A DNA stretch of 64,000 nt from Amblyomma americanum (Eukaryota > Arthropoda > Arachnida > Ixodida > Ixodidae): the NCBI RefSeq assembly GCF_052857255.1, contig NC_135500.1, forward strand, positions 108,050,201-108,114,200, written 5' to 3'. Under the pieces are notes generated by a model, which saw only the letters and a list, made by a program, of their open reading frames with translations, ran no database searches and was not told the origin of the DNA. The first letter of the stretch is position 1. Each line of letters begins with the position of its first letter. The position numbers and the translations under genes are program-made. Of the stretch, positions 55,061 through 64,000 are shown piece after piece.

Positions 55061-56620
55061 TGTTTGTGCAGTCTTTCTCAGCTTATTAAAACTAACCAAC
55101 GCAAAGCAAAATTATGGTTCTATGCAGAGATCTAATCGGCTTGTTTCATTCCCTGGAAAGCTTTAGCAGCACACCACCCCAAGAAAGAAACGCTCGGTTA
55201 ACCCTTGCATAATAGGTACAGGCGTAACTGATAGGGAAGGAATAACACAGTCAGTAAAGATTTATTTTGAGCTTGGTGGTTACAATCGATGTCGGAATTA
55301 CTCTATTTTTGTTTTCATCTTTTGGCACCATTACGCGACGCCCATATGCTGGAAACGCAATCCCATCTTAAAGATGGGATTAGTGGTCAGGTTTTCTAGT
55401 GGCCAGGCTGTCAACAAGCCAACTTGGTCAAGCTGTTGCTGACTATGTACTGCTTGAAATAGGCTGCCACTTAGCTAACGCACCGTACAATCTGCTCTAT
55501 AGACGTGCTGGCGAGCCAGGCTGAAGAATCGTTTTGGACCATTTCTACAGCCCTTTCAGCGTCGCTTATTCTGCTCTTGTGTGGCTGCACTTAGCGGTAG
55601 TCACATGTTGCAGATTGCATACTCGTGTATGGTGGGTGAGTGACAGGTACAGCCGGGTACGAAGAAGGCCCTCCAGCCAGTCGCATCACAGACATTATGC
55701 TATGCTTCGTTCAGATTAGAAAAAGTTCCCCGGAACTGCTGTCATACCAATGCCTTTCTTTTTCGCTAAGCAGAATGGAGCTCCGAATATGTAATACTTG
55801 TATTCATTCAGTATTTGTAACGCAGTGAAGTTCCAAAAGATTAGAGGCCCGAAAAAAAATTAATCGTTTACCCAAAACTGAAAACAAGTAACTGCTGCCG
55901 GAATACCGGCCTATTTCATCACAATGAGGAGAATATATTTTAAAATGTTTAAACATATCAACTGTGAACAGATAATATTTAAACATATATAGATTTATCT
56001 TGAAAACGACGCAATCTGTCATGGAAACGCCGCTGCTGTTGACAATTACAGTCAGATTAACATTACACTTCTTGATTTCGAAAAAGTGGCTGACCTCATG
56101 TCCCATCGGAAGTTACTTATAAAATTAAAAAAATACCATAAAGACGGCATGGTTACAAGCATATCGTTCGGACAGGTACGAAAGCATTTCTTTCCATGGT
56201 GCAAGTGGCGTCTCTTCACTCAGTCATACTTCAAGATTCCGTTTTTTATGCTCTTCCTTTTTTGGTATTTTTAAATGACGTAGTCTGTGACATATCTAAA
56301 AGGATCTCTGACCTTTTCTTTTGTAGTAATAGCAACAGCACCTTGATAGTTAAAACTTACAAATACTTGACTTGTAATTACCTTTGATATAAAATGAAAC
56401 GAATACATAAAATGTCTGCGCCCCCAAGAACGGAAATGCGAGCGCTTAGTTTTTTTCGTGCAACGATTAGAAGGTCCCCGAAAAAAATCAAACTGTTGGC
56501 TCGTAAAACCTATACCTGAACAATACAAGAATGCACGGCTTCTGTATGTTAACCACATACATTGCCAAATATTAGTAAGCTAGAAAACGTGCAATGTAAA
56601 TCAACGCTACAACACTCACA
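55061..56620. other. stretch without recognised gene
   Basis: AT-rich. A small perfect inverted repeat (aatcccatctt / aagatgggatt) lies around 55361-55384. No gene or family signature is seen. Confidence 0.35.
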
Positions 56621-56834
56621 ACAGTCCGCCGCGTTGGCCTAGTGGTTATGGTGCTCGGCTGCTCAACCGAAACACTTGGGTTCGATCCCGCCCGCGGCGT
56701 TCGAATTTCAATGGAGGCGAAATTCTAGAGGCCCGTGTACTGTGCGATGTCTGTACACGTTAACGAACCTTCACTACAGCGTCCCTCATAGCCTGTGTCG
56801 CTTTGTTACACTTACATAAACCAAACTTACAACA
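56614..56834 (+). mobile_element. tRNA-derived SINE (Ruka-like), plus strand, with internal deletion
   Basis: The head is at 56626 (ccgccgcgttggcctagtgg), with B box gggttcgatccc at about 56680, core attctagaggcccgtgtact and end gtccctcatagcctgtg. About 25 bp between acgaac and cttcactac are missing relative to other copies. Imperfect target duplication actcacaaca (56614-56623) and acttacaaca (56825-56834). Confidence 0.8.
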
Positions 56835-56841
56835 AACACCC

Positions 56842-57130
56842 CGATCAATTGACCGGAGAAATCTTAGAAGCATACAAGATGAGAAAGAAATCAAGATTGT
56901 GCGTCAGCAAACCATCCCTGCTCCTGCGTGACAGTGAGGTTGCCTATCTTGACCTAACATAGTGCACTTGCCTTGTGGTTTTAATGTTTGGTTGTTGCCT
57001 GTTCGCTTATATTTGCCTGTTTACTGTGATTAAACTTTAGTTGAGAGTCAGCGCTTGTCCTGTGTTTTCTACCCTTGAAGTCCCCGCTTTCCGTGCTGTA
57101 ATTTTTCACTTTTCAAATTACAACAGTGAC
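56842..57130 (+). mobile_element. probable Penelope-like element C-terminus and 3' end
   Basis: The plus strand at about 56842-56961 reads DQLTGEILEAYKMRKKSRLC then VSKPSLLLRDSEVAYLDLT and a stop. The EILEAxKI...CVSxPSxxL...EvxyL ending is the kind found after the GIY-YIG domain in Penelope-like elements. The AT/GT-rich sequence to about 57120 would be the 3' UTR. Only this tail is present. Confidence 0.5.
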
Positions 57131-60100
57131 ATATCCACTTCAGCTTCTTTTACAAGGCTTGCATTTAGAATCCTTAGAAGTCAGCGATGTCGGTGTAAAG
57201 CTAAAGACTTTCTACGTGAATTAGCACGCAAACCTTGGAATGACTAAAAACTCATATATTTAACCTTTGAGTCCACGAATGACAGGGGCACAGAATACCA
57301 AATTGTAAGAGAATTTTCGCGTAGCACAACTACTTTTCAGATATCCTTCCTTCTCCTCACAGTGCGCAGTCGGGACACCCTGCCCACTGATGTGTCAACC
57401 TCAAATGTTCCACCATTCATGAATGAGATATCTAAGCACCAGAAATCCATTGACCGAGAGCTTCGTTTCTTCTTTGGCGTCGTACCATCCTTCTTTTTTT
57501 CGTCGTCAATCTTTTGCACTTGACTTCAGCATTATTTGCGCTAGACTCGACGTTTTGGATAGTCACTCTTGTGATTGATTCCTTCCTTTATGTGCGGCCG
57601 CTTGTTGATTGCGCTGCTGTCTTGTTTGTTTTTTCCTTGTGATAGTTCTAGAGGTGTTTTGTTGTCGTTTTCGGCAAAAATAACGGCGAAATCGTCGTCA
57701 CTCGCGCATGCCACACAGCCACACCCCTAACTAACCGCCAACCCACACGCCCTGACTACTTATCTTACTGCACGAAGCTGTTCAAAATTGCCAATGCTGC
57801 ACCTCTGCGCGTGACGCGTACATGAGTTACGCCTGAATTGTGTATGCATCTGTGGCGAGCAGACAGCCTTGCACTAATGCTATGGTACCCTAAAACCTGT
57901 CTTTAAAGTTGCCCGCCGATTATCCCCCGTTTTTAGGCCTCGTGCTTGATGGGGACAAATCTACTGCGTCTGTTTTCTGGGGCAGCTGTCGATTATAACC
58001 AAATCGAAATCCGTGTCGATTCAGCTCTCCAAAACACGGAGCCCGGACTCCTGCCGTGACCAAGTTATGCAATTAAGTAATGGGTATCAAAGAAAGTGTG
58101 CACAAGTAGGGTTGTACTGGCAGAGGAAGCAAAATCAGGAGATTCAGATCCGGTGAACGGCGTTGACAGGCACGAGGCTTGGTTGGAAAAGAAAACCGAA
58201 GCAGCGTCAGATCAAAGACCAGCAGTCCAGTGGGAACAGTTCGAGGCAGTGAGAGCAGCAAAGAAATAGATGACAACCCATGTAGGTCACTAGCAAGACA
58301 GGCTAAGTGCTTGGATACCAATCAGTGTAGAAGCGAAAGCTGTTGCTTGATGTCTAACCTACTATGCAGGGAGAAAACAGCGGTGCACTAGAAGAAACGT
58401 ATTTCAAATGTAGAAAATTGATAGAAAACTGGCAACGTACAAAAAGCGCGCAGCTCGACAAAAACTGGTGCAATCAGAGCGGCCTCCAGATCCCACGGTA
58501 CATTCGAGAACTCATTAGCGGGACGACCAGCTGTAATAAGGGGGTGGGCCGTGTTGGTGCCAGTGCAGGAACTCAGAAGCGTGTAGGAGCAGGAAGTACG
58601 AAAAACACTGAGAAAAGCCTAAGAAAAAACTACCGTGCAGAGGCGGTTCCGGTCGTAAATCAGGTACAGTTACCTAATGAGCTGCAAAGGAATGAAACGC
58701 GACTGAATATAAAAAAGCGTAAAAGTCGGGGAGCTGGGTGCAGAAGAACGTTGTTTTTTTGTTGTTGTTTCCTGCATTTATTTTTTCTTTTAATTTCCTT
58801 GACCCTTGTCACTGATATTTGCCTCTGTTCGATCCGCTTGGAAATGTCAAGCGATCTTGCTTTCTGGGATATCGACTCTTAGTATGAAATTTGCGCAAGC
58901 AGTTTCTTTGCGCTTTTTGATACCTGGAAACATCTGAAAAGGTTGTTTTTACTATTTTCCATGCATGAAAATGAATGTACAGGTTTTTACGCCCCTTCAT
59001 GTTGCGCATATTTAAGGGCTTTCTTTCCTTAGCCCATACAAATGATTGATTGGTGTTGTTTCTACGGCAACGTTTGTAATGTCTTCTCGATATACTAAAA
59101 ATAAAAAAACTACTGAGGACAGAAACACCGCCTGCTTGACACTTGACAACACGACATTCCTTCGAGGGAGGTTAGTATTAGAAGAAGAATATTTGTCAAA
59201 CTGGGCTTAAGTAATGGATATTTACGGCAAAGATAAACCAGATCGTCACGTTACCTCGCAGATTTCTTCACATGAATAGGAAGAGCTTCACAAGAACCAA
59301 TCGCTGTCCCTCGTACTCCAAACAAGGGCACACAATATCGAAAAACTGCGTTATAGTCACCCTAAAATGCGTAAACAGCACAGCGAAGTGTATGGAATCA
59401 ACGTTTATAAATATAATCGTTGCACGAAGTACTGATCGAGGCTGCACTAAACGGATTGTTTTAAACGGGAAACAAATGGGCGTGAGTACCCCTCATAGTC
59501 AAAACGGCCTAATCTTAAATTTGCCATGACTTCTTTAACATGGTGTACTATTATAGTGGTTTAAAAAGAAAACTGCAGGAAAATGTTCATTTAAATAATA
59601 TGCGTGGTTTGATTCGGCACGAAATATAGCATCGTTGTTAACGGCCGGACTCGGGCAGGAATCACAAATTAATATCGGTTATTGACTTGCTTCTTAGATG
59701 CTACTGTGCGTGCTTCTCGAATTTAAATACAAGAATATTTAGAATAAAATTGTTTAACTTACATTACTGCCTTCTACCAGGCGTCTTTACCGCCTACGAA
59801 AACTCCGGTTCTTCGAAAATAGACTGCGTGTGGAAATAAAACCGTTTACTGTTTCCGGAGGCGTTCTAAGGCTGTATGCTCATCTCTCAAGTCGTTCGCA
59901 GTGTGGTAGAAGCTACTAGCGCGATGCGATTCCTTTTAAACCTGAGGTTTCATGTGAGCACGTGAGAACATATCACTTATGGAGGCAGAACAGACCCTCT
60001 GCTAATGCGGTTGGTCGTAATGATTTTAAGAATCCTTAAGTATACATTGGCCTAAAAAGCTGATTACAGGCGTTACGCTTGTTACAAAGTGCGTGTGTGT

Positions 60101-60940
60101 TTCTGATCTTTGCCCCCTCTCTTCTTTTTTCTTCCGATCTTTTCATTCATTTATCTCTCTCCCACAGTGCAGGGTAGCCCAACCAGTATGTCCCATTAAC
60201 GTCCTTGCCTTTTGTTCCTCTGTTGTATTCCTCTTTCTCTCTCATTAGAAGTGTACAAATTTTTGGCTTGTGAAGATTGTTCTTAAACATGTGGAATTAG
60301 GCGTTAACGAGACAAGGTTACCGACGAAGTAACCAACGAGAGACTTTTCAATCATTCGGTAGTGCGTATTTTGTTTCCGCTACACTTATTTCAAGATGAC
60401 TGCAAGGATTTTAGCAAATTCAGAAACTGCTGCAGCCATCCATTTGTTTAATGTTGCAATGTTTCCAGATTGCAGTCCTGGACGAACGCATTAATGCCAC
60501 ATTAACAGATAGCAGAGACATCTAGCATAGCAAAGGCGGACTATAGCATAGATGTATGCCGGATTACCGGACGTCGTCTATTCATGCGCTGTGAGCCTGA
60601 ATGCCGTTGCGAGTGCGCAGCGGCGGTCCTGTAATCGGGTGCACGTCTGGATTATATGTCACCGTTATGCTAAAGGTCTCATGAGCTGAACCTCGTTATA
60701 ACGAAGTCAAAGCGGACCCGCAATTTCTTTGTTATAGCAGCTAACTCCCTCTAGCCATAGGTGACCTTGGCCGCACCAGTCATATGTCAGAAGGCTTCCT
60801 TTCACCATGTGTATTGAGTACCACATACCTGGCGTTTAGCCTGTCAACGATCTGTGTTAAGGAAGGCTCACACGCTCACCGAACGACCTCATCGACACCA
60901 AATGTAGGTCCACAAACCCTGCATGCCGCAAACTAGCGCA
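57131..60940. other. long stretch without recognised gene
   Basis: No domain is recognised in any frame. A 172-codon plus-strand frame (58364-58882) is Lys/Arg-rich in the first 115 residues and has a hydrophobic Phe/Leu/Cys run near residues 125-155; I do not recognise it. A 85-codon frame at 59272-59529 is also unassigned. These may be chance. Confidence 0.3.
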
Positions 60941-60946
60941 TTTGGA

Positions 60947-61310
60947 ACGGCGGCACTGCAAGCATTCGGTACAATAATCCGCTCGCCTACTTTTTGCAGA
61001 CAGCTGTCACTTTGCCCCTTGTACCAGACAACTAGGAACCGCAAGGCTATGCGACTAAACCAGTACCAACTCGACTCTCCGAAGAAAGCGATCACCACGT
61101 GTTGAAGGCATTGCCGATGCTAGACTGCCGCGGCATCTACCGTGACCGCCCTTCTCCTGGAACGCAGAGCTCAAACTCGGAATTCAGTACTACTTTAGCG
61201 TATAACGGGACACGCATAGAATCATCCAAAAGCATCCCAGCATCATTGGACACGCCGGCACCGCCAGCATGCGGTACAATAATCCGCTCGTGTTCTTTTT
61301 GCAGGTGAGC
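60947..61310. repeat. pair of near-direct repeats about 303 bp apart
   Basis: About 60947-61002 and 61250-61308 both contain cggcac/cggcaccg, then ggtacaataatccgctcg and ctttttgcag. The sequence between them has no gene. It may be two partial units of a tandem repeat. Confidence 0.65.
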
Positions 61311-61439
61311 GAAAAATTTGCAGATGTATCCATTAAGATGATCCGTTCTTGTTAGTGCGACATTGCCCAAGGCTGCTATGTTCTTTGCTATACGATTTCG
61401 CATGATATGTCCGAAAACAACTCATATTCGCTGAGACAT

Positions 61440-61780
61440 CTATCTAGTCAAACACCCTGGCCCCAACGTGGCCCAAGTGATGAAACAACTTCAAATAAAA
61501 GCGACGGACCTCAAAGAAATAAAGGAGGAACGTCTAACCTCTATTGACGTAACAGCAGAAACCCTTCATGTCCTTGAAAAGAGCTCAGCTGTTTGAAACA
61601 GGTGGCCAGCCTGCAGAAAGTGGTTTCAGTGCTAGAAGTGGAACTGGACGATTTATAGGAACGCTCTGGATGGAACCACTTAATAGTTTATGGTGTCCTG
61701 GACGAATATGAAAAAAAGCAACGACTCTCTCGATAAACTAGTGAACCTTAAAATCTTTAAAGATATCCTCAAAAAATTGC
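61440..61780 (+). pseudogene. LINE ORF1 fragment with possible degenerate 2A motif
   Basis: The plus-strand frame starts DIYLVKHPGPN (possible decayed DxExNPGP) and continues VAQVMKQLQIKATDLKEIKE and ETLHVLEKSS (a helical, coiled-coil-like region), with later frames NHLIVYGVLDEYEKKQ and LDKLVNLKIFKDIL. The LIVYGV-like block after a coiled coil is typical of LINE ORF1. The element is broken at about 61785. Confidence 0.5.
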
Positions 61781-61784
61781 TGGC

Positions 61785-63080
61785 GGTTTAGCATTGCCGC
61801 ATAAATCGTATCCAAGTGCGCTTATCTAGATCTCTTGGCATGATGTACAGAAAAAAAGTTTTCTTGCCGTTTCGTCTTAGGAAACGGTTATATTTCTCAT
61901 TAATATACTCTCACCTGACATACTGGCAACTGGTCTAGCGAACGTGCAACAAGGTAGATTCGGAGCGTCTTTCATCGCTACGAAAAAGTAGCATTAAAAA
62001 TGATATCTTCTCATCAACCCTCTTCTACAAACTATTTGTACAAGAGGTTTAACATATTACCAATTCCACAGCTCTATATTTTTTGTTTAGCCAAACTAAT
62101 TTTTCGCGAAATAAGCAGGATTGTCCCACCTTTTGAAACACACGAACAGAGAGTTGGCATGCAACTTACGCACTATTTCATTGACGGGGTTAAGACCGAG
62201 AACAAACTATGGTACAAAAACTGTACATAATAAAAAAATTGCGCTGTGTAATGCATATCGACACTCGCCAAAAAAAAAACCTAACCATGCCTCCTTTTAA
62301 AACGCAAGTGAAGCTACTCGCGCTTCCTTTAAACGTATAATAGCTTTCTCCTGATGACCCATTAAAGTATCCACGAATTCCCCCGCGGTTTAAATAAAAT
62401 TATTCAGATTGGTGTATTCTTGCCTTGTGAAATACTTAAGCAATGATTGTTTTGAACACTGTTAGATATTGTACAACCGTCTTCACAAATAAATTTGTTC
62501 TATTGTCTTCATATGTGTTCATCCTTGTGCGCATACCAGTGTAGTTTGCTTTGTAATTTTCATTGTGTCCAGCATACTTTTAATAATTTTGTGCCTGTTG
62601 TCAGGCGTGTACGTCCGGGCTGAAGGCCTCGTCAGGAGACGTAGGAGTCTCCTTTTGCCTTACCTCGTAAGCACATTTCACATCGTGTATTTATGTCCGA
62701 AATAAATTAAGATTGAAATTGAATTGAAAAACACGAAATATTGTGCGAAAGGCCAGTTTTTCGCAGTTGTACACCACCGCCATGGACTTGAAAGAACGAT
62801 TAGATTTCCATTGAATCAGAGAGCCTCTTATGCACGTCTTCAACTTTTTCATCGCCATTGCGAATTCACCTAATGTACGCCGGCGGCCTACGCTCCAGTG
62901 GCGCGTTTCTCCAGAGATGCTGTCAACGCCAACGCGTATTGCTATAGTTCCGTGTTTCTGCCACAACGTGTCCCCGCCAACGCATGCAGCGCACATCTCT
63001 CTGTCACTACCGCCACATATCTCAAAGCGCGAATATCAGTTTGATAGTTGTATTTGTTGACGAAGAAGGCGATGTGCGAT
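61785..63080. repeat. dispersed repeat, copy 2, split by a LINE 3' end
   Basis: The edge ttgctggcggtttagcattg at 61785-61800 and the body from about 62736 (acgaaatattgtgcgaaagg, aatgtacgccggcggcctac, to gacgaagaaggcg) match the repeat at 21090-21460. The middle, about 61805-62735, is a LINE piece (next entry). Confidence 0.65.
61805..62735 (+). mobile_element. CR1-like LINE 3' end (RT thumb, C-terminus, 3' UTR), plus strand
   Basis: The plus-strand translation includes LFRLRKRLYFSLIYSHLTYW and QLV (thumb) at about 61865-61930, then ISRIVPPFETHEQRVGMQLT (62110-62180), and the 3' end aataaattaagattgaaatt at 62700-62720. No target duplication is clear. Confidence 0.55.
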
Positions 63081-63119
63081 GCACAGCGCAAGAGTTTTTT
63101 GTGGTTTAACACAAAGTGT

Positions 63120-63230
63120 GTTTGGCTGCGGCGGTAGCCTAGTGCTATCGCGCAGTGGCCAGCGAAGCTCATCTGTTCGAGCGGCCGCGGGTTCACTCCC
63201 AGTCGGATATTTAGTTGATTCCTTTTTTTA
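63120..63230 (+). mobile_element. possible tRNA-like SINE head
   Basis: The stretch gcggcggtagcctagtgcta (A-box-like) and gcgggttcactcccagtcgg (B-box-like) resemble a tRNA-derived SINE head, but a body is not recognised. Confidence 0.3.
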
Positions 63231-63379
63231 TATTACTTTCACGTGGGCGAAAACTACGATCACCGCAAGCATACAAGCAACCCAAGATCTTCCTCGGTGT
63301 TGAAACATCAGAATTGTGCTTTCGCATTAAAAAAGCTGTAATGATCACAACGATCGAACAACTGTCAAAGTATTAAAAA

Positions 63380-64000
63380 TAAAATTGCTGGCATTAACGG
63401 GCTACTGGGGCTCTAGGTCCTGATATTGTTTTAGCGACTGAGTCATGGCTTGATGCCTCAATAAAAAATAGTGAAATATTTCCTTCAAACTATCAAGTTT
63501 ATAGACAATATAGAAGTCGTCGAGGCGGAGGAGTATTTCTGATTGTTAAAGAATCCTTGCATAGTACGGAAATTGGCATTAAGGCCAATAAAACGGAATT
63601 GGTGTGGTGTCACATGAGGACTTCAGATAAAGGCACCCTTGCTCTAGATCATTCTACCGCCCACCTGGAACCAGTGGCGAAATAGATAACTTGTTAGGCT
63701 CTATCCTGGCCACTCTTCCCGATGACCGCATCATCCTTGCAGGAGACTTTAACCTGCCAAATATAAAATGAGATAAACAAACACCACGGTTTAGAGCGTC
63801 CTCGCTAGTTTATGGTAGAACCGTTAAATGCGGCCTCGAGCAGTACGCCTCTTCACCTACGCGGGGAAAAAACATCCTAGATTTGATATTTACTACTGAC
63901 CCAAACATTGTGTAAAAAGTCTGTGTCCTTCCTGGCATTATCGACCACAACATAGTCAATAATACGTTCATGCTTCCGCACCTAATTCCCAGTAGCCACG
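63380..64000 (+). pseudogene. CR1-like LINE endonuclease, runs off the right edge
   Basis: Plus-strand pieces read DIVLATESWLDASIKNSEIF, PSNYQVYRQYRSRRGGGVFL, ANKTELVWCHMR, then in a second frame GTSGEIDNLLGSILATLPDD, RIILAGDFNLPNIK and QYASSPTRGKNILDLIFTTD, and near the end GIIDHNIVN. These are the TE, RGGGV, GDFN, LDLIFT and SDH-like blocks of an APE endonuclease of the CR1/Jockey type. One frameshift near 63650 and two stops are seen. The rest of ORF2 is beyond 64000. Confidence 0.8.

Noticed and set aside
58364..58882. Membrane protein gene with a hydrophobic segment
   Set aside because: The hydrophobic run follows a T-rich tract (ttttttgttgttgtttcc) and no domain or splice structure supports a gene.

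Overview
This window looks like nuclear DNA from an arthropod, most likely a hard (ixodid) tick. The reasons are repeated tRNA-derived SINEs resembling the tick Ruka family, CR1-like, I-like, RTE-like and L1/Tx1-like LINEs, several Ty3/gypsy elements, a probable Penelope-like tail, and long ATT and TTCC microsatellite tails. I see no bacterial operons, no rRNA and no convincing intact host gene. Nearly every coding trace is broken by stops or frameshifts. The organism call is inference; the element types are read from the translated sequence.

Layout. 1-9.3 kb: a broken copy of a Disabled (Dab)-like PTB-domain sequence (minus strand) with nested SINEs, a minus-strand CR1-like LINE that carries a clear 2A ribosome-skipping motif upstream of ORF1, a second LINE 3' end containing a 150-bp hairpin insertion, and a decayed gypsy integrase tail. 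9.3-16.6 kb: the best-preserved Dab-like PTB copy, then a gypsy RNase H/integrase remnant on the opposite strand and its downstream flank. 16.6-19.7 kb: another gypsy element (LTR, gag, protease, RT, RNase H) interrupted by a SINE. 20.0-29.5 kb: an orphan piece of the Dab unit and an L1/Tx1-like LINE (plus) split by an almost full-length minus-strand gypsy with two LTRs (21.9-27.25 kb). 29.5-33.1 kb: two more Dab-like PTB copies head to tail. 33.1-38.4 kb: a nearly complete I-like LINE (minus) with gag-like ORF1, endonuclease, RT and RNase H. 38.4-42.2 kb: a third copy of the gypsy remnant, split by a 5'-truncated I-like LINE that ends in about 260 bp of TTCC repeat and is flanked by a 14-16 bp target duplication. 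42.2-48 kb: an inverted repeat pair and a minus-strand I-like LINE. 48-64 kb: mostly unassigned, AT-rich sequence with SINEs, an RTE-like LINE, CR1-like LINE pieces, a probable Penelope-like tail and, at the right edge, the endonuclease of another LINE.

How it fits together. The window is a nest of transposons inside a larger duplicated module. That module couples a Dab-like PTB sequence (minus) to a gypsy RNase H/integrase remnant (plus) and a shared non-coding flank, in two to three paralogous copies. Paralogous copies give empty sites that show which SINEs and LINEs arrived later. The items most worth following up are the amplified PTB sequence, the 2A motif in the CR1-like LINE, the hairpin insertion, and the shared flank of unknown nature.
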